A stretch of 64,000 nt of DNA from DATBSK01 sp964501785. GTDB taxonomy: Bacteria > Actinomycetota > Acidimicrobiia > IMCC26256 > PALSA-555. Made by a program: the position numbers and the translations under genes. The notes under the pieces are model-generated. The model saw only the letters and a list, made by a program, of their open reading frames with translations. It did no database searches and was not told the origin of the DNA. The DNA lies in the NCBI GenBank assembly GCA_964501785.1, contig CAZCUD010000018.1, forward strand, positions 1-64,000, read 5' to 3'. How positions within the stretch are numbered: position 1 is the first letter of the stretch; each line of letters starts with the position of its first letter. Positions 17,997-27,016 of this stretch are shown here, piece by piece.

Positions 17997-18060
17997 TTCA
18001 ATTGGCAGAACGACGGCCTGTTAAGCCGTATGCTTGCGGGTTCGAGTCCCGCCCCCGGAG
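17987..18060 (+). tRNA. tRNA-Asn (GUU)
   Basis: The 74-nt cloverleaf has acceptor UCCGGGG/CCCCGGA, anticodon stem ACGGC/GCCGU with loop CUGUUAA (anticodon GUU), T-arm GCGGG-UUCGAGU-CCCGC and discriminator G. CCA is not encoded. Its first 10 nt are also the last codons and stop of the upstream HTH/LAGLIDADG-like gene. Confidence 0.96.
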
Positions 18061-18063
18061 CTC

Positions 18064-18945
18064 CTACTCCCCGGCGAGCGCGCGCAGCACCTTCGTCAGC
18101 GACGAGAAGTCCTCTCGGCCGTACCCCGCCGCGCTCGCCGCACCGAGGACCTGACGCGCGAGCCCGGCCGTGAACAGCGGCGTCCCCGCGGACGAGGCGT
18201 GGTCGATCGCCAGGTCGAGGTCCTTGGCCATCAGGTCGGTCATGAAGCCAGGCTTCCAGTCGTTGGACGCGGGGCTGTCGGGCACCACGCCCTCGGCGGG
18301 GAGGCGTGTGCGCACCGCGACGCAGTCACCGGTCGCGTGGGTGAGCACCTCGTACAGATGCTCCATCTCCACGCCGGCGCGGGCCGCCATCACCGTTGCC
18401 TCGGCGGTCGCCAGCATCTGCGCCGCGTAGATGACCTGGTTGCACAGCTTCACGGTCTGCCCCATCCCCGGCCCGCCGACGTGGACGACGAGGCCGGCGA
18501 ACGCGTCGAGCGCCGGACGCGCTGCATCCAACACCACCTGGTCGCCACCGACCATCAGCGTGAGCGTGCCGGCCTCGGCGCCCGCGGTGCCGCCCGAGAG
18601 CGGAGCCTCGAGATAGCGGCCGCCCGCGGCAGTCACCCGCTCGTGCTGCGCGCGCTCGACCTGGGGATCGATGGTCGACGTGTCGATCGCGATCTTCCCG
18701 TCGAGCGCCGGCAGCATCGCGTCCACGACCTCGACGACGTCGGGCGAGCTCGGCACGCACAGGATCACGATCTCGCTCGCCTCGGCGACGCCCCGCGGTC
18801 CGTCGCCTTCGGTCGCTCCGAAGTCGACGGCGCGGGCGATCGGCTCCCGACTGCGGGATGCGACGGTCACGTCGTGACCCGCCTCCACGAGGTGGCGCGT
18901 CATCGGCAGCCCCATCGCGCCGAGTCCCACGAACCCGATCCGCAT
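18064..18945 (-). CDS. 3-hydroxyisobutyrate / beta-hydroxyacid dehydrogenase
   Basis: The 293-residue protein has the family's NAD(P) motif GFVGLGAMGLPM at the N-terminus, the substrate motif APLSGGTAGAEAGTL, and the catalytic lysine in GQTVKLCNQ near 171. Members oxidise 3-hydroxyisobutyrate, tartronate semialdehyde or related acids. The ATG at 18945 has an AAGGTG Shine-Dalgarno sequence 9 nt upstream. The stop codon is only 3 nt from the end of tRNA-Asn on the other strand. Confidence 0.92.
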   Translation of the reverse strand: MRIGFVGLGAMGLPMTRHLVEAGHDVTVASRSREPIARAVDFGATEGDGPRGVAEASEIVILCVPSSPDVVEVVDAMLPALDGKIAIDTSTIDPQVERAQHERVTAAGGRYLEAPLSGGTAGAEAGTLTLMVGGDQVVLDAARPALDAFAGLVVHVGGPGMGQTVKLCNQVIYAAQMLATAEATVMAARAGVEMEHLYEVLTHATGDCVAVRTRLPAEGVVPDSPASNDWKPGFMTDLMAKDLDLAIDHASSAGTPLFTAGLARQVLGAASAAGYGREDFSSLTKVLRALAGE

Positions 18946-19064
18946 CGGTGCGCCCACCTTCCTCTGACCACGTTCCTCGTCGAGCGGTCCCGTCGGTGTC
19001 GTGACGCTACCGCCGTCGCGAAACAGCGCACCGGCCGCACGGGCCCGCGGATAGGTTCGGCGAG

Positions 19065-19526
19065 ATGTTCGAGGCACGACTGACCGAGCTCGGGTGGAAG
19101 CTGCCGGGGCCGTTCCCGCCCCATGATCCGCTCGACCCGGTCGTCGTCCACGGTGGCACCGCACGCACGTCCGGGTGCCTCCCTCGCAACGCGGCGGGCG
19201 AGCTGCGCGCCACCGGCATCGTGGGGCGCGACGTCACGGTCGAGGAGGGCGTCGAGTGCGCCGCGCTGTGCGCGCAGAACGCGCTGTCGCTCCTGCGGGC
19301 CGAGCTCGGCTCGCTCGACGCGATCGAGCGGACGCTGACGATGACCGTATTCGTCGCGTGCGACGACTCGTTCACCGCGCAGCCGACGGTCGGCGACGGC
19401 GCCAGCAAGGTGCTCACCGACGTGTTCGGCGACGCCGGTCGCCACTCGCGCTCGGCGATCGGCGTCGCCGCGCTGCCGCGGGGTGGACCGGTCGAGATCG
19501 AGCTCACCGTCGCGCTCCGCGGTTGA
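19065..19526 (+). CDS. RidA / YjgF family protein
   Basis: The 153-residue protein has the family pattern: SGCLPRNAAGELRATGIVGRDV at the start, AALCAQNALSLLRAELGSLD in the helix, and a C-terminal IGVAALPRGGPVEIELTVAL strand. RidA proteins deaminate reactive enamines or imines; some paralogues differ. The catalytic Arg of true RidA is not clearly placed here, so the activity is uncertain. TAGGTT (19052-19057) lies 7 nt before the ATG. Confidence 0.85.
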   Translation: MFEARLTELGWKLPGPFPPHDPLDPVVVHGGTARTSGCLPRNAAGELRATGIVGRDVTVEEGVECAALCAQNALSLLRAELGSLDAIERTLTMTVFVACDDSFTAQPTVGDGASKVLTDVFGDAGRHSRSAIGVAALPRGGPVEIELTVALRG

Positions 19527-19562
19527 GAAGTCGCGCGGGTCGGTGCACGTGAGCGCTTCCTC

Positions 19563-20222
19563 ATGACGCCGGACGAGCTCGAGGTCCTGACGTTCCCGAG
19601 CCTCGTCGAGCTGCGCCGCCGCCTGCCCCGCCTCCTCGCGGGCGTCGTCATCCTGGGCTTCGGCATCGCGCTCACGCTCCAGGCCGAGCTCGGGGTGAGC
19701 CCGTACGACGTGCTCCACCAGGGCCTCTCCGACGTCACCGGCCTCTCGTTCGGTGCGGTCGTCGTGCTGCTGGGCCTGCTGATCCTCCTCATCTGGATCC
19801 CGCTCGGGCAGCGGATGGGGCTCGGGACGATCGTCAACACGCTGACCGTCGGGTGGGTGACCGACGCGGGGCTGCACCTGATCCCCGTCCCGACCGAGGA
19901 CGCGCTGCGGTGGGTGATGCTGCTCGCCGGCATCGTCGTCACCGCGTTCGGGATGGCGCTGTACATCGGCGCGGGCCTCGGGCCCGGACCGCGTGACGGC
20001 CTGATGACCGGCATCGCGGCGAAGGGCCACCCGCTCTGGCTCGTCCGCACGCTGCTCGAGCTCCTGGCGCTCGGCATCGGATGGGCGCTCGGTGGGGACG
20101 TCGGCGTCGGCACGCTGCTCTTCGCGTTCGCGATCGGGCCGATCGGTCACTGGTTCCTCGCCCGTCTGCACCTCGGCGTGGGTGGCGCCGACCCCGATCC
20201 GCAGGCAACGGTGGGCGAGTGA
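19563..20222 (+). CDS. YczE/YitT-like integral membrane protein
   Basis: The 219-residue protein has five hydrophobic segments and the family features GFGIALTLQAELGVSPYDVLHQGLS and ALYIGAGLGPGPRDGLMTG. Transport substrate and role are unknown. It follows RidA by 36 nt and precedes an oxidoreductase by 10 nt, so the three may form one operon. Confidence 0.8.
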   Translation: MTPDELEVLTFPSLVELRRRLPRLLAGVVILGFGIALTLQAELGVSPYDVLHQGLSDVTGLSFGAVVVLLGLLILLIWIPLGQRMGLGTIVNTLTVGWVTDAGLHLIPVPTEDALRWVMLLAGIVVTAFGMALYIGAGLGPGPRDGLMTGIAAKGHPLWLVRTLLELLALGIGWALGGDVGVGTLLFAFAIGPIGHWFLARLHLGVGGADPDPQATVGE

Positions 20223-20232
20223 GGGCGCTGCC

Positions 20233-21198
20233 GTGACGGTGCGGGTCGGGGTCGTCGGGACGGGCTTCGGCGCACGCGTCGTCGCCCCCGTCTTCGAGTC
20301 CACGCCGGGCTGCAAGGTCCTCGACGTCGTGTCGGCGCGGGACGACGCCGGCGTGGCCGGCCTGTGCGACCGCAACGACATCGACCTCCTGAGCGTGCAC
20401 TCGCCCCCGTTCCTGCACGCGCCACACGTCCGGCGCGCGCTGGTGAACGGCGTCGCGGTGCTCTGCGACAAGCCGTTCGGGCTCGACGCGCTCGAGGCCG
20501 AGACGCTGCTCGCGGCCGCGGACGCGGCCGAGTGCCTGCACCTCGTCAACTTCGAGTTCCGTCACGACCCGGTCCGGGCCGAGGTCCGCCGGCTCGTCGG
20601 CGAGGGTGCGGTCGGGACCCCGCAGCACGTCAGCTGGACGCACTACAGCTCGGGCTCGGTGGCGCCCCTGCGCCCGCACGGCTGGCTGTTCGATCGCGCG
20701 AGCGGAGGCGGCTGGATCGGCGCCTGGGGATCACACGCGGTCGACATGCTCCGGTGGACGTTCGGCGAGATCGAGGACGCGCACGGGCTGCCACGCACCG
20801 TCGTGACGGAGCGGCCCGACGCCGACGGCACCCCCCGTCGCTGCGACGTGGAGGACGGCTTCAGCGCCTGGCTGCGCACCTCGACCGGCGTGTCGGTCAC
20901 GATCGACACGTCGTTCGCGGCGGCCGTCAATGTCGCGCCCCGCATCGTCGTGCTCGGAACGGAGGGCGTGCTGGAGTGCGTCGCCGACGCGCGCATCGTC
21001 GTCCGCCGGGGATCCGAGCGGGACGAGCACGATCGCCCCCCGTCGGCGGGTGATCCCCACCTCGTGCCGATGCAGCGGTGGGCCGAGGTCGTGCGCGACG
21101 CCGTCGAGGAGGGCATCGCTCCGGCGGGCATCCCGACCTTCGCCGACGGCCTCGCCTGCGCGCGGGTGCTCGACGCCATCGGGCGCGGCGCAGGCTGA
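20233..21198 (+). CDS. Gfo/Idh/MocA family NAD(P)-dependent oxidoreductase
   Basis: The 321-residue protein starts with the dinucleotide motif VGVVGTGFGARV, then has the sugar-oxidoreductase motif CDKPFGLDALEAE and a conserved GGGWIGAWGSHAVDMLRW. Members act on sugars, inositols or biliverdin-like compounds; the substrate is unknown. GTG 20233 was chosen over upstream codons, which overlap the YczE-like gene. The stop codon lies in one arm of a hairpin shared with the convergent gene. Confidence 0.9.
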   Translation: MTVRVGVVGTGFGARVVAPVFESTPGCKVLDVVSARDDAGVAGLCDRNDIDLLSVHSPPFLHAPHVRRALVNGVAVLCDKPFGLDALEAETLLAAADAAECLHLVNFEFRHDPVRAEVRRLVGEGAVGTPQHVSWTHYSSGSVAPLRPHGWLFDRASGGGWIGAWGSHAVDMLRWTFGEIEDAHGLPRTVVTERPDADGTPRRCDVEDGFSAWLRTSTGVSVTIDTSFAAAVNVAPRIVVLGTEGVLECVADARIVVRRGSERDEHDRPPSAGDPHLVPMQRWAEVVRDAVEEGIAPAGIPTFADGLACARVLDAIGRGAG

Positions 21199-21230
21199 TC
21201 GGGTCGGTTGGGAGGCCGCGGTCCCGATCA
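21196..21230. terminator. Bidirectional hairpin built from two stop codons
   Basis: TGATCGGG (21196-21203) and CCCGATCA (21223-21230) pair perfectly. The first arm contains the TGA of the oxidoreductase and the second arm the TGA of the convergent regulator, so the terminator overlaps both gene ends. Confidence 0.5.
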
Positions 21231-24200
21231 GCGGGGTGCGGTGCCGGCCGCGAGCGCGAACACCGTGCTCCAGCCCGAGAGCGCTGCGCCGATCGCCTCC
21301 ATCCGCGCGTTGGCCTCGCGCTCGGCGTCGGCCGTGTCGTCCCGCTCGAGGGCGCGCCACGCGTGGAACCGTGCGAGCTGCACGATCGCCTGGTCGAGGC
21401 GTGACTCCGTGGCGTCGATCGTGGCGACCAGCGCATCGAAGGACGCCGCGGCCGTCGGGTCGCGTCGCTGGACGTGCGCGAACGCCTCGGCGAGCCCGAG
21501 CTGGAACCGATCGAGGTAGGTGCCGTTGTCGAGCGAGCGCGCGACGAGCTCGTCGACCTCCTCGAGCCGACCCGCGGCGACCAGCGCGAGCGCCAGCGCG
21601 GCGGCGTCGGCGAAGCCCGCCTTCCCGCCGCGGTCGAGCCGACTCAGGTGCGACACGGCTTCGTCGACCCGGCCGGCCTGGAGCAGTGCGAGCCCGAGCG
21701 CCCGCACGGCCTCGGTGCCGAGCGTGCGGTCGTCGAGCCCTTCGCGTCCGGCGACGTGCAACGCGCTGGGCAGCGCCTCGGGATCACCGACGTGCACGAG
21801 CACGTGCACTCGCAGGATGTCGATGGGGAGCCCGGCCATGCCGATCGCCTCGCCGGCGTTCAGCCGGTCGATCGCGCTCTCGATCTCGCCGCACGCGGCC
21901 TGAGCGCGCACTTCGATGCCGGTCGCCTGCCCGATCGCCCACGGATCGCCGAGTGCTCGGAAGCGACCCACTGCCTGGCGGGCGCGCTCGAACGCCTGCG
22001 ACGCGTCGCCGCGCCAGAGCGCGACGTTGCCGAGGAGCATCTCGAGCAGCCCCGCGACGTAGCGATCGCCACGGGCCTCCGACTCGGGCAGCTGCTCGAG
22101 CGCCAGCTTCTCGGCCTCGTCGAGTCGCCCCTGCATGAACCGGACCCAGGCGAGCAGGGCGGACGCGAACGAGCGCCCACCCCAGTCGCCGAGGTCGTCG
22201 AAGGTGGCCATCGCCGCCTGGAGGTGCTCGTCGGCCCGGTCGGACTCGCCCTGGAAGAACGCGGTCGTCGCGAGGTTGCCGAGCGCCCACGCCTCGCCCC
22301 GTCGGTCGCCGAGCCGGCGGTACACCGCGAGCGCCTCACCGAAGTCGTCGCCCGCGCGCTGCAGGTCGCCGGTGAACATGAACGTGCGTCCCCGGGCCCG
22401 CAGGGCGGTCGCGAGGCCGTGCTCGTCGCCGATCGTGCGCCAGAGGTCGAGCGCCTCGTCGACGGTCGCGAACGACGCCGGGTAGTCGCCCTCCATCTGC
22501 TTGACCTCGGCCAGCACCGTGAGCGCCCGGGCCCGATAGTGCGACTCGGGCGGTGCCTCCTCGAGGACGTCGTCGATGTCGGCCGCGGCCGCCGCGAGGT
22601 CGCGGTACTCGGCATGGGCCTGCGCCCTGCCGAGCTGCACCTGCCACCGCAGCTCGTCGTCGACGTCGGAGGGCAGCATGCGGAAGCATTGGTCGTAGAG
22701 ACGGGCGGCGCTGCGCCAGAGCTCGGCCGCGTTGGCCCGGCTCGCGGCTTGCAGGAGCACCTCGAGCGCGCGGTCGGTGAACCCGACCGGGACCCCCTGC
22801 ACGGGCCCGAGCTCGGCGACGAGCTCGGCCACGGTGCCGTAGTGGTACGCGGCCCGTTCCGCGTAGGCGCCGTCGGACTCCGCGCCGAGCCACTCGGCGA
22901 GCGTCGCGTGGCGCCGGGCCCGCTCGGCCTTGGCGAGCGTGCCGTAGGCGACCGTGCGCACGACCTCGGACGGGAAGTGGAACTCGTCGTCGTCGAGGGC
23001 GATCAGCTCCCGCCCGTCGAGCGCGAGAAGCGCCTCGCGCACGTCGATCGTGTCGCCGCGCGCGTCGACGAGCACCCGGACGGAGTCGACGCTGCCGGAA
23101 GCGCCGACCACCGCGCAGTCCTCGAGCACGGCGCGCTCGGCCGGGCCGAGCGCGTCGAGCCGCGCGGCGACGAGGCCGCGCAGCGTCGCGGGGAGCTTGC
23201 CCGCCTTCAGGATGGTCGGGGCCGCGTCGGGCCCGCTCTCACGGAGCAGCGCGGCGAGCTCCTCGACGAAGAACGGGTTCCCGCCGGATCGGTCTCGCAG
23301 GAGCGTGACCAGCTTGGGATCGACGTCGGAACCGAGCAGCTCGCTCGCCAGTGCTGCCACCGCGTCGTCGTCGAGGGGGTCGAGGTTGAGCAGCGTGAAG
23401 TTGTGGCGCCCCCGGGACGGAGTCCAACGCTCCAGGAGCTCGGGACGAGCCGAGGCGAGCAGGGTGAAGGGGAGCGCGCGCATCCCCTCGACGATGCGCT
23501 CGAGCACCTCGAGGACGACGTCGTCGGCCCAGTGCAGGTCGGCGACCGCGACGACGAGCGGTTGCGATCGCGCGATCGCGCTCAGCAGCTGCTGGGTCGC
23601 CAGCGCCGCGTCCTCACGGGCGCGGGCGGGCTCGACGTCGGTCATCGCCTCGGGGTGCCCGAGGAGGTAGAGGAGGCCTCGCGTGGTGCGCTCGACCTCG
23701 GTCTCGTCGGCCGGGTGGTCGCTCGCGCCGATCGCGCGCACGACGGCCTCGCGCACGGAGGTGGGGGGATCGTCGGGGAGGATCGAGCAGCAGTTCCTGA
23801 TCAGCTCGGCGATCGGGTACCAGACCTCTTCGCCATAGGGCACGCAGTGCGTGCGCAGGACGCGTGCGTCGCGGCACTCCTCGGCCTCGCGGACGATCTC
23901 GCCGATGAGCCGGCTCTTGCCGACGCCCGCATCGGCCGACACCACGACGAAGTGCGCGCGCCGTCGCAGCTGCGCCGCGTCGAGGACGCCGCGCAGCATC
24001 GCGAGCTCGGCATCCCGTCCGACGATCGGTGTGCGGGCTCGCCGCCGGCGACCAGGGGGAGCGAGCGTGGCCATCGCGTGCCACGCCTCGACCGGCTCAC
24101 CTCGTCCCTTCACCTGACGGGCGCCGAGCGACTCGTAGGTGATGATCTCCTGGGTGGCCGCGTACGTCGACGCGCCCACGACGACCCAGCCCGGCTCGGC

Positions 24201-24683
24201 CATCGTCTCGAGCCGGCTGGCGGTGTTGACCGCGTCGCCCATCGCGGTGATCTCGCCGCGCAGTGCCCCGACCAGCACCTCGCCCGTGTTGACGCCCACA
24301 CGCATGCGAACGGTGACGCCGAGGCGGTCGGCGAGGTCGGCCAGGGTGCGCTGCATCTGGAGCCCGCAGCGCACCGCGCGCTCGGCATCGTCCTCGTGGG
24401 CGACCGGAGCGCCGAAGATCGCCACGATCTCGTCGCCGACGATCTTGTCGACCCGGCCGCCGTAGGCCGTCACGTCGGCGGACAGCGCGTCGAAGCAGGT
24501 GTCGACGAGTCGCTTGACCTGCTCGGGATCGGCGGACTCCGCGATGCCAGTGAATCCGACCAGGTCGGCGAAGAGGAGGGTGGCGACCCGTCGTTCGTCG
24601 GGCCGGGTGACGAGGGCGTGCCCACAGGTCGGGCAGAAGCGGGCCTCCGGGGGAACGGACCCACCGCACGCCGGACAATCCAC
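21228..24683 (-). CDS. Class III adenylate/guanylate cyclase fused to AAA ATPase and TPR repeats
   Basis: The 1151 residues hold a zinc ribbon (Cys4, Cys7, Cys19, Cys22), a class III cyclase domain (about 33-200) with LFADLVGFT, KIVGDEIVAIFG and MGDAVNTASRLE (metal Asp, Lys, Asp and transition-state residues all present), an AAA_16-like ATPase (GRDAELAMLRG, P-loop SADAGVGKSRL, Walker B-like VVAVADLHWADD) and a C-terminal TPR region (from about 600). These are large cytoplasmic signalling proteins; whether the product is cAMP is not known. TAGTCT lies 6 nt before the GTG start (plus 24690-24695), giving a leaderless mRNA. Confidence 0.9.
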   Translation of the reverse strand: MDCPACGGSVPPEARFCPTCGHALVTRPDERRVATLLFADLVGFTGIAESADPEQVKRLVDTCFDALSADVTAYGGRVDKIVGDEIVAIFGAPVAHEDDAERAVRCGLQMQRTLADLADRLGVTVRMRVGVNTGEVLVGALRGEITAMGDAVNTASRLETMAEPGWVVVGASTYAATQEIITYESLGARQVKGRGEPVEAWHAMATLAPPGRRRRARTPIVGRDAELAMLRGVLDAAQLRRRAHFVVVSADAGVGKSRLIGEIVREAEECRDARVLRTHCVPYGEEVWYPIAELIRNCCSILPDDPPTSVREAVVRAIGASDHPADETEVERTTRGLLYLLGHPEAMTDVEPARAREDAALATQQLLSAIARSQPLVVAVADLHWADDVVLEVLERIVEGMRALPFTLLASARPELLERWTPSRGRHNFTLLNLDPLDDDAVAALASELLGSDVDPKLVTLLRDRSGGNPFFVEELAALLRESGPDAAPTILKAGKLPATLRGLVAARLDALGPAERAVLEDCAVVGASGSVDSVRVLVDARGDTIDVREALLALDGRELIALDDDEFHFPSEVVRTVAYGTLAKAERARRHATLAEWLGAESDGAYAERAAYHYGTVAELVAELGPVQGVPVGFTDRALEVLLQAASRANAAELWRSAARLYDQCFRMLPSDVDDELRWQVQLGRAQAHAEYRDLAAAAADIDDVLEEAPPESHYRARALTVLAEVKQMEGDYPASFATVDEALDLWRTIGDEHGLATALRARGRTFMFTGDLQRAGDDFGEALAVYRRLGDRRGEAWALGNLATTAFFQGESDRADEHLQAAMATFDDLGDWGGRSFASALLAWVRFMQGRLDEAEKLALEQLPESEARGDRYVAGLLEMLLGNVALWRGDASQAFERARQAVGRFRALGDPWAIGQATGIEVRAQAACGEIESAIDRLNAGEAIGMAGLPIDILRVHVLVHVGDPEALPSALHVAGREGLDDRTLGTEAVRALGLALLQAGRVDEAVSHLSRLDRGGKAGFADAAALALALVAAGRLEEVDELVARSLDNGTYLDRFQLGLAEAFAHVQRRDPTAAASFDALVATIDATESRLDQAIVQLARFHAWRALERDDTADAEREANARMEAIGAALSGWSTVFALAAGTAPR

Positions 24684-24781
24684 GAGGCCAGACTACGGGT
24701 CGCGCCGGCCGCGCCCGTCGTCCGTTCTCGTCGCCTCGGCCCCGGTTGGCGGGCCCCGGCAGGGGCGCCGACAATGGGTGG

Positions 24782-25069
24782 GTGGCCGACCCACTGGAAG
24801 ATGCCGAGATCCAGAGCGCCCTGGCGGCGTGCCCCGGGTGGGGACGCAAGGGCGACGAGATCGTCAAGACCTTCGAGGCCGACTCGTTCCCGGCCAACAT
24901 CGCGTTCGTCGGTCGCATCGCCGAGCTCGCCGAGGCGGCCGACCACCATCCCGACCTCGACATCCGGTACCGCAAGCTGCGGGTCGCGCTGTCGACCCAC
25001 GACGCCGGCGGCCTGACGCAGAAGGACTTCGACCTCGCGGCGCAGATCGACGCGGCCGAATCGGGCTAG
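24782..25069 (+). CDS. Pterin-4a-carbinolamine dehydratase-like protein
   Basis: The 95-residue protein has the family motif EAADHHPDLDIRY with the catalytic histidines, and the WGRKGDEIVKTFEADSFPANIAFV opening. The enzyme dehydrates 4a-hydroxytetrahydropterins; in bacteria without aromatic hydroxylases it may have another role. GTG 24782 lies 6 nt after a GACAAT -10-like box. It is divergent from the cyclase gene and 9 nt before the next gene. Confidence 0.88.
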   Translation: MADPLEDAEIQSALAACPGWGRKGDEIVKTFEADSFPANIAFVGRIAELAEAADHHPDLDIRYRKLRVALSTHDAGGLTQKDFDLAAQIDAAESG

Positions 25070-25078
25070 CGGCTCGCG

Positions 25079-25486
25079 ATGATCTCGGCCGTCATCGCCG
25101 TCATCGTCCTCGCGCTGGTGATCGCGCTCGTGGTCGCGGTCGCCCGCGACCCGGGCCCGCCGCCCGAGGACGTGGCCGTCGCCTATGAGGACGCGTGGGA
25201 CCGGCTCGACTTCGAAGCCTTGTGGACGCTGTCGGGGGACGAGCTCCACGACGGGCTTCGCCGCAAGGACTACGTCGCGGCGAAGCAGGACGCGTACTCG
25301 GCGCAGCCCGGGCTCGGTGGGCTCGCCGAGGACGTCGCGGTGGAGCAGGTGGAGGCCGGCAAGCAGGTCGCGCTCGTGAAGACGCGGGTTCGCCTGCGCG
25401 ACGGGGGCGTCGCCCGCAACGAGGTGCAGCTCGAGTGGCGCGGCGGCCGCTGGGTCGTCGTCGCCTACGAGCTCACCACCCCTTGA
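25079..25486 (+). CDS. Membrane-anchored NTF2-like (DUF4878-type) protein
   Basis: The 135-residue protein has a single N-terminal transmembrane helix (about 3-23), then a soluble domain that looks like an NTF2-like fold: EDVAVAYEDAWDRLDFEALWTLSGDELH, and a final strand WRGGRWVVVAYEL. No catalytic residues are recognised. It is 9 nt after the pterin dehydratase gene and probably in operon with it. Confidence 0.65.
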   Translation: MISAVIAVIVLALVIALVVAVARDPGPPPEDVAVAYEDAWDRLDFEALWTLSGDELHDGLRRKDYVAAKQDAYSAQPGLGGLAEDVAVEQVEAGKQVALVKTRVRLRDGGVARNEVQLEWRGGRWVVVAYELTTP

Positions 25487-25525
25487 TGCGTACCTCAGAC
25501 CCCCTCCGGGGGTCTGAGGTACGCA
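25487..25525. repeat. Hairpin repeat, family A, copy 2
   Basis: TGCGTACCTCAGACCCCC and GGGGGTCTGAGGTACGCA form a perfect 18-bp stem with a 3-nt loop. It starts directly after the stop codon of the upstream gene and precedes mobA by 16 nt. The arms match the copy at 5685-5724. Confidence 0.85.
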
Positions 25526-25541
25526 TCGAGAAGGAGTCCAC

Positions 25542-26126
25542 GTGGTCGCAGGGTTGGTGCTCACCGGCGGTGCGAGCCGGCGCTTCGGCGTCGACAAGGC
25601 GACGTTGCTCGTCGACGGCGAGCGGCTCGTCGATCGCACGGAGCGCCTCCTCGGTGCCGTGGCCGATCCCGTGCTCGAGGTCGGGCCGGGCCACGGCCGC
25701 GCGCCTGCGACGCGCGAAGCGCCACCCGGGTCGGGTCCATTGGCTTCCGTCGCGGCCGGCGCAGCGGCGCTCGACGAGATGGGCGTCCGATCTCGGTGGG
25801 TCGTCGTGCTGGCCGTCGACCTCCCCCGACTCGACGTCGCGCTGCTCGAGTGGCTCGCGCGGCACCCGGCGGACGCCAGCGTGGTCCCCCTCGTCGAGGG
25901 GCGGTCGCAGCCCCTGTGCGCGCGCTACGACGTCGCGGCCCTGGCGACCGCACGCGACCTCGTCGCGCAGGGTGAGCGAGCGATGACCGCCCTCCTCGCG
26001 GCGGTGTCGGTGCACGCCGCCGCAGAAGACGAGTGGGGCGGCGTCGTCGACGCGTCGGCGTTCGCCGACGTCGACACCCGCGAAGACGCGGCGGCGCTCG
26101 GCGTCGAGCTCCCGAGCAGCCGGTAG
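25542..26126 (+). CDS. mobA: Molybdenum cofactor guanylyltransferase-like NTP transferase
   Basis: It transfers GMP to molybdopterin to form the bis-guanine dinucleotide cofactor. The 194-residue protein begins with the nucleotidyltransferase motif GLVLTGGASRRFGVDKATLLVDG, followed by GPLASVAAGAAAL and a VVLAVDLPRLD metal site. An AAGGAG lies 6 nt before the GTG start at 25542. It precedes fdhD with overlapping signals, which supports a molybdenum-enzyme role. Cytidylyltransferase-type relatives (MocA) are hard to exclude. Confidence 0.85.
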   Translation: MVAGLVLTGGASRRFGVDKATLLVDGERLVDRTERLLGAVADPVLEVGPGHGRAPATREAPPGSGPLASVAAGAAALDEMGVRSRWVVVLAVDLPRLDVALLEWLARHPADASVVPLVEGRSQPLCARYDVAALATARDLVAQGERAMTALLAAVSVHAAAEDEWGGVVDASAFADVDTREDAAALGVELPSSR

Positions 26127-26135
26127 CGTGGGGTC

Positions 26136-27008
26136 GTGACCCCGACGCGCGCCGAGCGTTCGCACGTGACGCGCACGGGCACGGCGCGCGCTCCCGTGAC
26201 CCGCGTCCGCGTGCTGCACGTCGACGGCGACGACGCGCACGAGCGTCCCGATCGACTCGTCACCGAAGAGCCGATGGAGATCCGGGTGCAGCCGCCGGGC
26301 GCGCACCCCGAGCCGTTGGCGGTGACGATGCGCACGCCCGGCAACGACTTCGACCTGGCCGTCGGGTTCTGCGTCTCGGAGGGCCTGCTGACCGAGCCCG
26401 ATCAGGTCGCCGAGGTCGCCTACTGCCTCGGCGACGACGGCGTGCAGGAGTACAACGTCGTGACGTTGCGCGTCCGCGGGCCGCTCGACCTGGGGACGCG
26501 ACGATCGTTCACGACGTCCTCGAGCTGTGGGCTCTGCGGCGCGGCCACGCTCGACGACATCGAGGTGTGGTGCCCGCCCGTCGCCGACGGTCCGCGCATC
26601 GCGCGGTCCACGCTCGCGACGCTGCCCGACCGGCTCCGGGGTGCGCAACGACTGTTCGACGAGACCGGTGGGCTGCACGCGGCCGGCGTCTTCGGCGTCG
26701 ACGGCGATCTCCGGGTGCTGCGCGAGGACGTCGGTCGCCACAACGCGCTCGACAAGGTGATCGGCAACGCCTACCTGGAAGGGCACCTCCCACTCACCGA
26801 CGCGGTGCTCGTCGTGTCGGGCCGGCTGAGCTTCGAGATCGTGCAGAAGGCGGCGGTCGCCGGCATCCCGATCCTGTGCGCGGTGTCGGCACCGTCGAGC
26901 CTCGCCGTCGCCGCCGCCGAGCGCTTCAACCAGACGGTGGTCGGGTTCCTGCGCGACGACCGCGCCAACGTCTACACCGGCGCCGAGCGCATCCTCCTCG
27001 ATCGCTGA
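26136..27008 (+). CDS. fdhD: FdhD sulfurtransferase for formate dehydrogenase
   Basis: FdhD passes sulfur from a cysteine desulfurase to the Mo cofactor of formate dehydrogenase. The 290-residue protein has the SSSCGLCG motif with Cys131 and Cys134, and the GGLHAAGVF and EDVGRHNALDKVIG motifs. TAGCGT (26124-26129) lies 6 nt before the GTG, and its first bases are also the stop codon of mobA. No formate dehydrogenase is present in the window. Confidence 0.94.
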   Translation: MTPTRAERSHVTRTGTARAPVTRVRVLHVDGDDAHERPDRLVTEEPMEIRVQPPGAHPEPLAVTMRTPGNDFDLAVGFCVSEGLLTEPDQVAEVAYCLGDDGVQEYNVVTLRVRGPLDLGTRRSFTTSSSCGLCGAATLDDIEVWCPPVADGPRIARSTLATLPDRLRGAQRLFDETGGLHAAGVFGVDGDLRVLREDVGRHNALDKVIGNAYLEGHLPLTDAVLVVSGRLSFEIVQKAAVAGIPILCAVSAPSSLAVAAAERFNQTVVGFLRDDRANVYTGAERILLDR

Positions 27009-27016
27009 CGCCGTCG

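Noticed and set aside
21474..25016. 1180-codon plus-strand frame opposite the cyclase gene
   Set aside because: Same cause: mirrored codon bias of a real 1151-residue protein with intact cyclase and ATPase motifs on the minus strand.
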